Shown here: positions 32,323 to 41,268 of the stretch, in pieces
How positions within the stretch are numbered: position 1 is the first letter of the stretch
How the letters are laid out: each line of letters begins with the position of its first letter
NCBI RefSeq assembly: GCF_002844375.1
Contig: NZ_CP024200.1
Coordinates: forward strand, 357,501 to 421,500
Source: Thalassospira marina
GTDB lineage: Bacteria; Pseudomonadota; Alphaproteobacteria; Rhodospirillales; Thalassospiraceae
Direction of reading: 5' to 3'
DNA: 64,000 nucleotides
Translations under genes and position numbers: made by a program
The notes under the pieces: generated by a model
Databases searched by the model: none
What the model was told of the DNA's origin: nothing
What the model saw: the letters and a program-made list of their open reading frames with translations, nothing else

Positions 32323-34302
32323 TTATCCCAACGGCCAGGGAAGATCGACCAGGTCCTGAAGCAGGCCACCCGGGAAATCGAGCACAAGCGACCAGGCCAG
32401 GAAGGACATGCCGCCCATTGCCAGTACTGTGAGAAGGATGGTGCGGGTCCAGGAGGCTTCGGCCTTAAGACGCAGGAAGGCGATGAAAAAGCCGGTAATC
32501 GCGATCAGGAAACCAAACAGTGCTGTTCCCGCGACAAGCCCGCCAACCCAGAAGACATAATGCCAAAGACCGGCGGTGGGTTTTTCATCTTGGTGGGCAA
32601 GGTCAAATTCATGGTCGAAATTGGCACCATGCGACGGTGGGCTGACCACGAGCTGCCAGAGCAGAACCGCCGTTACCACAAACATGACCACCGAAACCGC
32701 ACCGGTGAAAACGCTGCCCAGGAACGAATGCTGGGTCGCATCCCAGATGCCAAGCGCAAAGATCGCAAGGATCAAACCGGCAAACAGAATTTGCGGCAGG
32801 CGGTTGGGCGAATGGGAATGGCTGCGTTCTTCTTCCTCGACCGGGTTTACCGGCTGTTTGCGCATGCCCATGACGATGGAAATGATCGTCAGTGCCAGAA
32901 TGATCATGACACCCGGACGCAGCAGGAAGCCCCAGTCATAGAATTGTAGCGCCTGATAAAGGTAGGTTTCGGTGTTGGAAGCCAGTACAAAACCAATCAG
33001 GAAAGCCGGACGCGGCCAGCCAAACCGTTTCATCAGAACGCCCAGAACGCCAAGGGCAAGAAGGGCGATCATGTCGGAAAGGGAACGGGTTGCCTGGAAG
33101 GCGGCAAAGCAGATGATGGTAATCATGAACGGCGCAAGATAGCCGTATTTGATGGTCGTCAGCTTTGAAACAAAAGGCGACAGCAGCAGCGCACCACCCG
33201 CACCGACCACGTTGGCAATCGCCAGCGACCAGATGATGGTGTAGGTGATGTCAAGGTCACGACCAACCATGGCCGGGCCAGCTTCAAGGCCGATCAGGAC
33301 CATGCCGCCCAGAAAAACCGCCATGCTGCCCGAACCGGGGATACCAAACAGAAGGGTCGGAACAAGGCCGCCGCCTTCCTTGGCGTTATTGGCACTTTCC
33401 GGGGCCAGAACCCCGCGAATATCGCCTTTGCCAAATTGGGATTTATCCTTGGCGGTCTGCACAACGTGGCCATAGGCGATCCAGTCAACGACACTGCCGC
33501 CAAGGCCGGGCAGGGCACCAACGATGCTGCCAAGACCTGCACAGCGCAGGCACAGCCATTTATGGCGGATCATGTCGCGGACACCGTCTTTCCAGCCCGA
33601 ACCAAGGGTGCCGTTATCGGAAATGGACCGGTTCTGACGGCAAAGATCGATAATTTCGGGGAAGGCAAACATGCCAAGGCCGACAATCACCAGCGGCAGG
33701 CCATCCATCAGATAGATGGAATCAAAGCTCATGCGAAGTTCGCCGGTCGCAGGCGCCGCGCCAAGCGCACCGAGCAGAAGACCAAGGCCGGATGCAATAA
33801 TACCCTTGGGCAGGCTTTTACCTGCCAGAACCCCGACCATTGACAGGCCCAGAACGGCCAGCATGAACAGTTCGGCTGAACCGAATGCCAGAATAAGCGG
33901 GCGGGCAATAACGACAAAGCCGGTCAGGATGATGGCACCAACCAGCCCGCCAAACAGCGATGCCGAAAACGCCGCACCCAGTGCGCGTGCGCCGTGGCCT
34001 TTTTTGGCCAGCGGGAAGCCATCAAGCACGGTGGCCTGCGAGGCGCTGGAGCCGGGAATACCCATCAGCACCGATGTAAAGGTGTCCGATGTGGGGATTA
34101 CGGCCACAAGACCAATCAGCATCGCCAGTGCAGAAATCTGGTCCATGCCATAGATGAAGGGCAAAAGCAGGGACAGCCCCACAATGCCGCCCAGCCCCGG
34201 CAGGATACCGACAATCATTCCCATTCCCACGCCGAGCATCAGATACATCAGATGTTGGGGCTGCGTGAAATGAGACAAAGCTGTCATCATTGCATCAAGC
34301 AT
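32323..34302 (-). CDS. tctA: Fused tripartite tricarboxylate transporter membrane protein, TctA with C-terminal TctB domain
   Basis: 659 residues. Residues about 1-500 are TctA: GVGMGMIVGILPGLGGIVGLSL, MGIPGSSASQATVLDGFPLAKKG, GALPGLGGSVVDWIAYGH and LLFGIPGSGSMAVFLGGM. After a hydrophilic linker (VEEEERSHSHSPNRLP), about 150 residues with four hydrophobic segments follow, resembling TctB, normally a separate 150-170-residue protein. No separate tctB gene is seen nearby. It imports citrate-like acids with Na+ or H+. It lies between tctC and prpF, 132 bp after tctC with a hairpin in between. Confidence 0.9.
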   Translation of the reverse strand: MLDAMMTALSHFTQPQHLMYLMLGVGMGMIVGILPGLGGIVGLSLLLPFIYGMDQISALAMLIGLVAVIPTSDTFTSVLMGIPGSSASQATVLDGFPLAKKGHGARALGAAFSASLFGGLVGAIILTGFVVIARPLILAFGSAELFMLAVLGLSMVGVLAGKSLPKGIIASGLGLLLGALGAAPATGELRMSFDSIYLMDGLPLVIVGLGMFAFPEIIDLCRQNRSISDNGTLGSGWKDGVRDMIRHKWLCLRCAGLGSIVGALPGLGGSVVDWIAYGHVVQTAKDKSQFGKGDIRGVLAPESANNAKEGGGLVPTLLFGIPGSGSMAVFLGGMVLIGLEAGPAMVGRDLDITYTIIWSLAIANVVGAGGALLLSPFVSKLTTIKYGYLAPFMITIICFAAFQATRSLSDMIALLALGVLGVLMKRFGWPRPAFLIGFVLASNTETYLYQALQFYDWGFLLRPGVMIILALTIISIVMGMRKQPVNPVEEEERSHSHSPNRLPQILFAGLILAIFALGIWDATQHSFLGSVFTGAVSVVMFVVTAVLLWQLVVSPPSHGANFDHEFDLAHQDEKPTAGLWHYVFWVGGLVAGTALFGFLIAITGFFIAFLRLKAEASWTRTILLTVLAMGGMSFLAWSLVLDFPGGLLQDLVDLPWPLG

Positions 34303-34369
34303 TTAGAAAAAACTCCGGCAAAAGGCAAAGTTCGCCCGTTCCCTGCAAACGACCACAAGGTCGGAGGGT

Positions 34370-34400
34370 GAGAAAAAGAGGGGGTGGACAAGGCCACCCC
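34370..34400 (-). terminator. Hairpin with T-run between tctC and tctA
   Basis: GGGGTGG (34381-34387) pairs with CCACCCC (34394-34400); on the minus strand the stem is followed by CTCTTTTTCTC. It lies 35 bases after the tctC stop and probably causes partial termination, giving more TctC than TctA. Confidence 0.7.
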
Positions 34401-34434
34401 GGATTAGAAAAGGGAAAGGTTCAGGTTTTCAGGA

Positions 34435-35535
34435 TCAGAACTGGACCGAATATTTGTCGGTCAGCCATTTTTGAACCCAGCTACGGGCTTCTTCCGGAAC
34501 ATTTGTCGCCTGGCGGAAGATACGTTCGGCCGGTTCACCAACGATCTGTTTGTATTCGCCAAGGGTTGCCTCGCGATCAGCAAGGAAGCTTTTGTCTTCG
34601 GTTGCCGCAACGGCAGCCGCACGGTAGGCCTCAACAATGTTTTCCGGCGTGTCTTTGGGCAGGAAAACCATTTTCTGGGCCGGGAAACCGGCAATAAAGA
34701 ACGCCTTGTATGCTTCCCATGCCGGGCCGGACGGCTTTTCGCCCTTCATCATTTCATAGGCTTCGGGGAAGCTGGGCAGATCCGGGAAGGACGGATCGCG
34801 AATGATGTTGCCGTCATCATCCATCGCACCCCATGAAAACAGCGGAACAGCCGTGCCGATATCGATCAGCGGGGTGACGTTATTGATAAAGGCCGACGAG
34901 GTCTGATAGTCGATATTGACTTCACCACGTTCAAAGGCAAGGCGGCCCGCACCACGGCCCTTCATGCCAAATACGGCATCAACATCAAGACCCAGCAGTT
35001 CAAATGCCAGCAGCGGCACCAGATCAAGCGAGGTGGCACCCTGGCTGCCATAGCGCAGGTGGATGTCTTTAAGGGTGTTCAAATCGGCCGCGGATTTAAC
35101 GCCCAGGTCCGAATTGACATAGACAACGCCGCCAGTGGGCGATGCCAGAATAACGCGCCAGTCGCGCATTTCGTACTGCACGCGTTTGTCACGCAGCAGA
35201 TACGGGAACTGGGTTGAACCCGAGGTGCCAATGGCTGTCAGGCCATCGGCCTTGGCGCGGGCTTCAAACTGGTTCGCACCCGAGGTCGAACCGCCACCGG
35301 GAATGTTTTTGACAACGACGGTCGGTTTGCCCGGCAGAAAAACGCTGAAATAGGGTGCCCAGAAACGTCCCCACGTATCTGTACCGCCGCCTTCGCCAAA
35401 CGGAATGATAAGTTCGACGCGGTCACCTGAAAAATCCGCATCCTGGGCCATTGCGGTACCGGTCAGGCCGCAGGCAAGGGCGGCTGCAGCGCAAACCGCT
35501 TTTACTGAATGGTTGAAAGATCGTCCCCACGACAT
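34435..35535 (-). CDS. tctC: Tripartite tricarboxylate transporter substrate-binding protein (TctC family)
   Basis: 366 residues from the ATG at 35535, with GGAGGGAATACCAG in front; the longer frame to 35664 is rejected because it would bury the Sec signal peptide (MSWGRSFNHSVKAVCAAAAL ... TAMA). The Bug/TctC pattern follows: VELIIPFGEGGGTDTWGRFW, VVVKNIPGGGSTSGANQFEA, and LRYGSQGATSLDLVPLLAFELLG in the usual order. Periplasmic receptor for a di- or tricarboxylate; the neighbouring TcuAB, PrpF and dehydrogenase genes suggest tricarballylate, aconitate or a relative. Divergent from tctD. Confidence 0.9.
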   Translation of the reverse strand: MSWGRSFNHSVKAVCAAAALACGLTGTAMAQDADFSGDRVELIIPFGEGGGTDTWGRFWAPYFSVFLPGKPTVVVKNIPGGGSTSGANQFEARAKADGLTAIGTSGSTQFPYLLRDKRVQYEMRDWRVILASPTGGVVYVNSDLGVKSAADLNTLKDIHLRYGSQGATSLDLVPLLAFELLGLDVDAVFGMKGRGAGRLAFERGEVNIDYQTSSAFINNVTPLIDIGTAVPLFSWGAMDDDGNIIRDPSFPDLPSFPEAYEMMKGEKPSGPAWEAYKAFFIAGFPAQKMVFLPKDTPENIVEAYRAAAVAATEDKSFLADREATLGEYKQIVGEPAERIFRQATNVPEEARSWVQKWLTDKYSVQF

Positions 35536-35777
35536 CTGGTATTCCCTCCGATAATGTTGTTGTCTCTCCATCGGAAGGATGCGAACTGCACATGATATGG
35601 ATGATGTACAAACAAACGATTTCCTCCCGATCAGGCATTCGGCTGTTATTGTTGTTCCGGTCATTGCCGGGATGCCGTTCCCCTGTGAAAAGCAATCTAG
35701 TCGATAAATGCTGTCAGTTTGCTGTCTATGTTGTAATTTTTAATCCTTGGATTGAATTTCGATGTTAATGAAGTCAG

Positions 35778-36440
35778 ATGCGCATACTCATCGTAGAAGA
35801 TAACCTTGTTTTAGCTGACAAAATTGCCGCAGCGATGCGGCAGATGGAACATGCTGTCGATGTGGTTCATGACGGCGAAGATGCGCTGCGGCTGGTATTG
35901 CAGGAAACTTTCGACCTTTTGATTCTGGACCTGTCATTGCCAGGTGTGGACGGTTTGGACATTTTAAAGACCGTGCGCATCCGCAAAATCAATCTGCCCG
36001 TGATGATTTTAACGGCGCGCGGCAACCTTGATGAACGGGTTGCCGGCCTTGATGCCGGTGCAGATGATTATATGGTCAAGCCGTTTGAGCTTTGCGAGCT
36101 GGAAGCACGCGCCCGTGCGCTTTTGCGGCGAAATGTCGGGGTGCGAAACCCTGATATATCGGTAGGCGAACTGGTTTTTAATTCCATTGACCGGTCTGTG
36201 ACGATTTCGGGCGAGCCGGTATTGCTGACGCCGCGTGAACGCGGGGTACTGGAAGTGTTGTTGCTCAATATCAGTCAGGTGATCAGCAAGGAACGCATTG
36301 CCCTGCATCTGTTTGGTTTTGATGATGAAGCCAGTGTCAAATCGATTGAACTTTACATCAGCAGGCTGCGTAAAAAGATCGCGAAAAGCAGTGTCGAAGT
36401 CCGAACAATTCGCGGCCTAGGCTATATGATTGACGAATGA
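35778..36440 (+). CDS. tctD: Response regulator, OmpR/PhoB type (TctD-like)
   Basis: 220 residues. Receiver domain 1-115 with the acidic pocket (VEDN), phosphoacceptor Asp51 in LLILDLSLPGVDGL, ILTARG with the conserved Thr, and DYMVKPF with the Lys. C-terminal winged helix with LTPRERGVLEVLLLN and SVKSIELYISRLRKKI. Activates target promoters when phosphorylated. Divergent from tctC and overlapping the kinase gene by four bases; as in the Salmonella tct system it should switch on the transporter in response to external tricarboxylate. Confidence 0.92.
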   Translation: MRILIVEDNLVLADKIAAAMRQMEHAVDVVHDGEDALRLVLQETFDLLILDLSLPGVDGLDILKTVRIRKINLPVMILTARGNLDERVAGLDAGADDYMVKPFELCELEARARALLRRNVGVRNPDISVGELVFNSIDRSVTISGEPVLLTPRERGVLEVLLLNISQVISKERIALHLFGFDDEASVKSIELYISRLRKKIAKSSVEVRTIRGLGYMIDE

Positions 36441-37837
36441 CGGAAAACCTTAAAACCACTTCGCTGCGCGCACGATTGCTGATGTGGCTGCTGTTACCGG
36501 GCATGATCATGGCGACCGGCCTGCTTGCCAAAAACTACCTTTCGGTCAGCGAGGTTGCCAACCGCATCCAGGACCGGTTGCTGGTCGCGCTGGCGGTGAC
36601 GATTTCTGAACATGCGATCAAATCCAGTGGGGATTTGTTATCGCGCGATATTGAATTGCTGCTGGAACAGTTTACCCGCGATAACACCTATTACCGCGTT
36701 CAGGGCCCGGACGGGGCATTTGTCACCGGTGATTTCGGGCTGCCGCGCCCGCCGCAGGATGTGGTTTTGCAGCCCGGCGTTCCTTATTTTTACAATGCCC
36801 ATTACCGCAACGAAGATGTGCGTGCGGTAACCATGAAATATCTGGTTTCCGACCCGTCATCGAATGTGCATGGCTGGGTCAGCATCGATGTGAACCAGAC
36901 ACGGCGCCAGCGTGACAGCCTGATCTATGATGAATTGATGGGGTCGACCACGGATTATCTGGTGTTGATGTTTCTAAGCGGCATTTTTGCCTGGATTGGT
37001 GTTTCACATGGTCTGGCACCCTTGCAGCGCCTGCAACAGGCCATTCGCCGCCGCTCAACCGATGATCTGCGCCCCATTCGCCATGCCATGCCCAAGGAAG
37101 TGACCGAAGTTGTCAGTTCTTTAAATGCGCTTCTGGCACGGCTTGAAAGTTCGATCACCGCCAATCAGCGATTTATTGCCGATGCCTCGCACCAGTTGCG
37201 CACCCCGCTTGCCGCTGTGCAGGCCGAGGCGGAATGGGCACTTCGCAATATTCACAGTGACGAGGACCGCCAGGCGCTGGAACGGATTGTTGAGCAAACC
37301 CGCGAAACTGCCCGTCTGACTTCGCAGCTTTTGAATTTGGCGCGTGTTTCACCCGAAGGGCGCAAGGCGGGAACGTTATCCAAGGTTAATCTGCTGAGCT
37401 TTGCGGCCCGGGTAACGGCGGAAAAAGTGCGGGCCGCCCTTAATTATGAAATTGATCTGGGGTTTGATGATCAAAGCGACGGGCTGAATTGCGAAATTGA
37501 AACCGGCAACGAAGTGTTGCTGCGCGAAGCCCTGTGCAACCTGATTGATAATGCCATGATCTACAGCCCGGCAGGGTCCACCATTACGGTGCGTGTGATT
37601 GGCAGCGGTGCCGTCACCGGGCCGATTATCGAGGTGGAAGATAACGGGCCGGGCATTGCACCGGAGGATCGCGAACGGGTGCTGGGCCGGTTTGTGCGCC
37701 TGGAAAATGCTAACAAGCAGGGATGCGGGCTGGGCCTTGCGATTGTCAAGGAAGTGGCCGATGCCCATGATGCGGTTTTAAGCTTGGAAGACGGGGTAGA
37801 TGGCAAAGGATTGCGGGTTCGTATTGCCTTTCGGTGA
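36437..37837 (+). CDS. tctE: Sensor histidine kinase (TctE-like)
   Basis: 466 residues. Two membrane segments (about residues 12-32 and 172-192) enclose a periplasmic sensor region of about 140 residues. The H-box reads FIADASHQLRTPLAAVQAEA (His252); the ATPase part has the N-box (LCNLIDNAMIYS), VEDNGPGIAPEDRERV and GCGLGLAIVKEV. Autophosphorylates and passes the phosphate to the TctD-like regulator. The ATG overlaps the tctD stop (ATGA). The sensor part probably detects tricarboxylate directly. Confidence 0.92.
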   Translation: MTENLKTTSLRARLLMWLLLPGMIMATGLLAKNYLSVSEVANRIQDRLLVALAVTISEHAIKSSGDLLSRDIELLLEQFTRDNTYYRVQGPDGAFVTGDFGLPRPPQDVVLQPGVPYFYNAHYRNEDVRAVTMKYLVSDPSSNVHGWVSIDVNQTRRQRDSLIYDELMGSTTDYLVLMFLSGIFAWIGVSHGLAPLQRLQQAIRRRSTDDLRPIRHAMPKEVTEVVSSLNALLARLESSITANQRFIADASHQLRTPLAAVQAEAEWALRNIHSDEDRQALERIVEQTRETARLTSQLLNLARVSPEGRKAGTLSKVNLLSFAARVTAEKVRAALNYEIDLGFDDQSDGLNCEIETGNEVLLREALCNLIDNAMIYSPAGSTITVRVIGSGAVTGPIIEVEDNGPGIAPEDRERVLGRFVRLENANKQGCGLGLAIVKEVADAHDAVLSLEDGVDGKGLRVRIAFR

Positions 37838-37892
37838 TGGAATGGACCCATGCAAATTGAACCCGCACAGGATTTGTGTTGCCCCGAATTGA

Positions 37893-39038
37893 TCAGGCGG
37901 CTTTGATTTTGGTTTGGGTATCGGTTTTGGGTGTGCCAACGATGGCTTTGTGGTCCTGCGTTTCCACGGCAAAAACCACAAGGGCGATCAGCCGGTAAAA
38001 ACCATGCACGAATTTACCGTAAGGCATGGATAAAAACAGGGTCAGCACCACACCAAGATGAATACACAGCGTAATGCCCACCAATGAGGTATCACGCAGC
38101 AGCATCAAACCCAGCCCGGTTGCAGCACTTAACATCAGCAACACCAGAAAGCTTACATCCATGCCCTTGTTGGTTTTGCCTTTGGGGGTGGGGTCGGCCT
38201 TTATTTTAAGGGCAAGCAAGCCCAGCGGGCCAATGATCAGCCCAAGACCACCGAGAATACCAAACAGTTTGGGCAGGCTGACAAAGCCATAAGGGGCGGG
38301 TAGGTCAAACCCGTAATGCAGGATTGTTCCTGTCGAGGTTGCCGCAAAACACAGCATAAAGCCCCAAAATGTGAACTGGTGAAACCAGCGTCGCGCCATG
38401 GATGGCGTTTCATCGGGGTAGGAACAGCCCTGCCCATTGCCGCCATCAAGATATTTAAGGGTCAGCGCGTTTTTGATGCCTTGGCCAACCTGGCGATAAT
38501 TCAGGCGCAAAGGGTTTGGCAACTGCATGGCCCGCCAGAATTTAATGCAGGACAGGGTTAATGCTAGCAGCACAAACAGGCCCACTGCACCAAACAGACC
38601 TGCCAATACATTATGGGGAATGACGCCGTAAAAGGCATTGGCATGGGCGCTGAAAAAGTCATTGCCGGTAAGCTGGGCGGTTGTGATGGCAAACAGCGTT
38701 ATCACAATGATGGACAGCAAGCTGACCCACAGGCCGTTATTGACAAACAGTTTGCCCATAAAGCCCGGCCAGGCATAAACGCCGTAATTTTCCTGGCGCA
38801 ATTCGGCCATGGCGGCGGGGACATTCAGCGCGAATTCATGGGGTGGGGCATACTGGCAATTATGGTAGCACGCCCCGCAATTGTGACACAGATTGGCAAG
38901 GTAATCGACGGTATCGGCATTGAACTCAAGGCGCAGTTCCATTGCCTGAAACACGGCACAATGGCCTTCGCAATAACGGCAGGCATTGCAGATCGACATG
39001 ACCCGCGCGGCTTCGGTTGTTTTATCGGTTGAGCGCAT
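37893..39038 (-). CDS. tcuB: TcuB/CitB-type iron-sulfur membrane electron-transfer protein
   Basis: 381 residues from the ATG at 39038 (a start 15 codons earlier at 39083 is possible). Two four-cysteine clusters are visible: CNACRYCEGHC (Cys17, 20, 23, 27) and CHNCGACYHNC (Cys51, 54, 57, 61), each able to bind a 4Fe-4S centre, followed by about six membrane segments with histidines suited to haem. In Salmonella, TcuB reoxidises the flavin of TcuA by passing electrons to the quinone pool. The gene overlaps tcuA by 17 bases. Confidence 0.92.
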   Translation of the reverse strand: MRSTDKTTEAARVMSICNACRYCEGHCAVFQAMELRLEFNADTVDYLANLCHNCGACYHNCQYAPPHEFALNVPAAMAELRQENYGVYAWPGFMGKLFVNNGLWVSLLSIIVITLFAITTAQLTGNDFFSAHANAFYGVIPHNVLAGLFGAVGLFVLLALTLSCIKFWRAMQLPNPLRLNYRQVGQGIKNALTLKYLDGGNGQGCSYPDETPSMARRWFHQFTFWGFMLCFAATSTGTILHYGFDLPAPYGFVSLPKLFGILGGLGLIIGPLGLLALKIKADPTPKGKTNKGMDVSFLVLLMLSAATGLGLMLLRDTSLVGITLCIHLGVVLTLFLSMPYGKFVHGFYRLIALVVFAVETQDHKAIVGTPKTDTQTKIKAA

Positions 39039-40410
39039 AATCGGCGGCCTCGCTTCCTGCAATTCGTCCAAATACATTGCCAATGGTCATGCCGATCCCG
39101 GCAAGATAACCCTGACCCAGCACATTGCCCGCCATGATTTCGCCTGCGGCAAAGATGTTGGGGCTTAGGCTGCCATCCGCCATTTTCATCGCGGCCTTTT
39201 CGGTGACCTCGACGCCCAGATAGGTGAAGGTAATGCCTGGCCGCAGGGAATAGGCACTGTAGGGGGGCTGGTCGATGGGGCGTGCCCAGTTGGTTTTGTT
39301 AACAGCAAGGCCATTGGTGCACAGGCCATCAAGTGTTGTGTGGTCAAACGCGCCCGGCTGAACGGCGGCGTTAAAATCGGCGATTGTTTTTTGCAAAATA
39401 TCGGCATCCAGGCCGATTTTTCGTGCCAGTTCGTCAATGCTGTTGGCGGTGGTGGCAGGGAAAACCGGCGGCATGAAACCGCCCTTTGATTTCTGGTCGA
39501 TAATGACATGGGCGACCTGGTTGGGCTGGTCGGCCACCAGCCGACCCCAGATGGCATATCGTTTGGGCCAGAAATCCTCGCCCTCGTCATAGAAACGTTC
39601 GGCATTTTCATTGACGACGACACCTAACGATACGCAATCGACCCGGGTGCAGATACCGCCATCAAATTTGGGGGCGCGCCCGTCGATTGCCACGGCGTGG
39701 CACTGGTTGGGTTCGCCAATTTGCTGGGCGCCATGATCCAGCAACAGGCGCAATAGCCCGCCCCGGTTATAGGGGGTGCCACGGATCAGGAAGTTTTCGG
39801 CGATATCGCCCCAGGCTTCTTTCAGCCATTCGACATTGGCTTCAAACCCGCCAGCGGCAGCAACAAAGGCATTGGCCGAAATGACATGGTCGCCCACATG
39901 CAGACGTTTGAAGGTGCCATTTTCAATTTCAATGGCAGTCACCATTGCATCGTAATGAACTTCAATGCCCAGCTTTTCGGCATGGCGATACAGCGCATTT
40001 AAAAGCTGTTTGCCGCCGCCCATGAAAAACGCGTTGGTGCGGCCCAGATGCAGGGTGCCGCCAAGGGGTGGTTGAAACTGCACACCCCGTTGTTCCAGCC
40101 AGCTTACAGCCTCGGCCGATTTGCGCAGCGTCATGCGGGCAAGTTTTTCGTTGGTTTTGCCTTTGGTAACGCGCAGCAGGTCTTCCCAATATTCGGCTTC
40201 GTCATAGGTGCCGCTTAGAACGGAAAGGGGGCCGATATGCAGGGGGCGCAAATTGCGGGTATGGCGGGTATTGCCGCCGCGATAGGTGCGCGGGGCCCCT
40301 TCAAGCAGGCAAACCTTCGCGCCTTTTTCCGCCGCGACGATGGCGGCGATCAACCCGGCCTGCCCGCCGCCCGCGACAAGGACGTCGTAATGGTCATGAA
40401 GCGTTTTCAC
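39022..40410 (-). CDS. tcuA: Tricarballylate dehydrogenase (TcuA), FAD-dependent
   Basis: 462 residues from the GTG at 40410, which has GGTGAG upstream; the open frame reaches 40515, but that part covers the operator. The FAD-binding Rossmann motif is at the N-terminus (VLVAGGGQAGLIAAIVAAEKG), and the fumarate-reductase-like C-terminal part contains RPGITFTYLGVEV and the second FAD motif FAAGEIMAGNVLGQGYLAG. It oxidises tricarballylate to cis-aconitate, passing electrons to TcuB. No TcuC permease is present; the Tct transporter encoded next door probably supplies the substrate. Divergent from a GntR regulator. Confidence 0.9.
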   Translation of the reverse strand: MKTLHDHYDVLVAGGGQAGLIAAIVAAEKGAKVCLLEGAPRTYRGGNTRHTRNLRPLHIGPLSVLSGTYDEAEYWEDLLRVTKGKTNEKLARMTLRKSAEAVSWLEQRGVQFQPPLGGTLHLGRTNAFFMGGGKQLLNALYRHAEKLGIEVHYDAMVTAIEIENGTFKRLHVGDHVISANAFVAAAGGFEANVEWLKEAWGDIAENFLIRGTPYNRGGLLRLLLDHGAQQIGEPNQCHAVAIDGRAPKFDGGICTRVDCVSLGVVVNENAERFYDEGEDFWPKRYAIWGRLVADQPNQVAHVIIDQKSKGGFMPPVFPATTANSIDELARKIGLDADILQKTIADFNAAVQPGAFDHTTLDGLCTNGLAVNKTNWARPIDQPPYSAYSLRPGITFTYLGVEVTEKAAMKMADGSLSPNIFAAGEIMAGNVLGQGYLAGIGMTIGNVFGRIAGSEAADYALNR

Positions 40411-40446
40411 AAGGATCTCACCTTTATGGAATTCTGTTGGATACTT

Positions 40447-40456
40447 TTGTATACAA
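40447..40456. promoter_or_regulatory. Palindrome TTGTATACAA, probable GntR/FCD operator
   Basis: A perfect 10-bp palindrome 37 bp upstream of the tcuA start and 75 bp upstream of the divergent GntR gene. Its form (TTGT-N2-ACAA) is typical of FCD-type GntR sites. Confidence 0.7.
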
Positions 40457-40530
40457 TCGTGCGCAAGGTTGTAACTCGATGCGGAATGTGTCAAGTTCAA
40501 ATTCAATAAAAACACTCAAGGTATCTGTTC

Positions 40531-41211
40531 ATGAGTTCTGATTCGGATGATCAACAGCCGCGCGGCGAAGTGGCGTATCGAAAGCTTTTGGCGGCGATCC
40601 AGCATGGAGAACTCAAGCCTGGAACCCGCATTCGCGAAGTGGAAGTTGCCGAAAAATTCGATATCAGTCGTACCCCGGTGCGCGATGCGATCCGCCGGCT
40701 GGAAAGCGATGGCCTACTGATCCATGTGCCGCGGCAGGGGGCCGTGATCAAGGAACTGGACCACCGCGAGGTGATTGAACTTTACGAGATTCGCGAAGTG
40801 CTGGAGGGCACGGCAGCGCGTTATGCCGCGCGCCATGCATCGGAACTTGAAATTGCCGAACTGGAAGATTTGAACGAACTGATGCTGAAAAACGGCAACG
40901 ATCAGATCAAAGTGGCCGAAATTAACCGGCTGTTTCACCAGGCCCTGTATCGCATGGGCAACAACCGTTACCTGATTGATGCGTTAAATTCGTTATCGAA
41001 CGCGATGGCGCTTTTGGGGGGGACAACCCTGCAGTATGACGGGCGGCCACAAAGCGCCTATGACGAACATCGCGATATTGTTGAAAATATCCGTGCCGGT
41101 AATGGCGATGGCGCCGATGCCGCCGCACGCCTGCACATCCGCAACGCACAAAGACTGCGCATCCGGCTGTTGCGCAATGTTCAGCAAAGCGGGTTGGAAC
41201 CCGCCCCATAA
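40531..41211 (+). CDS. GntR-family regulator, FCD subfamily, next to tcuAB
   Basis: 226 residues. Winged helix at residues about 10-75 (YRKLLAAIQHGELKPGTRIR, EVAEKFDISRTPVRDAIRRLE), then the helical FCD domain (LYEIREVLEGTAARYAARHA; RLFHQALYRMGNNRYLIDAL; AYDEHRDIVENIRAGNGDGA). Probably represses tcuAB and is released by a tricarboxylate. In Salmonella the tcu genes are controlled by a LysR protein, TcuR, so this is a different arrangement. A palindrome lies in the shared promoter region. Confidence 0.9.
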   Translation: MSSDSDDQQPRGEVAYRKLLAAIQHGELKPGTRIREVEVAEKFDISRTPVRDAIRRLESDGLLIHVPRQGAVIKELDHREVIELYEIREVLEGTAARYAARHASELEIAELEDLNELMLKNGNDQIKVAEINRLFHQALYRMGNNRYLIDALNSLSNAMALLGGTTLQYDGRPQSAYDEHRDIVENIRAGNGDGADAAARLHIRNAQRLRIRLLRNVQQSGLEPAP

Positions 41212-41268
41212 TTTACGCGGATAGCTGTTTGCGTCAGCAGCGCTAAAAATTGCCAGCTTTTGCCAGCC

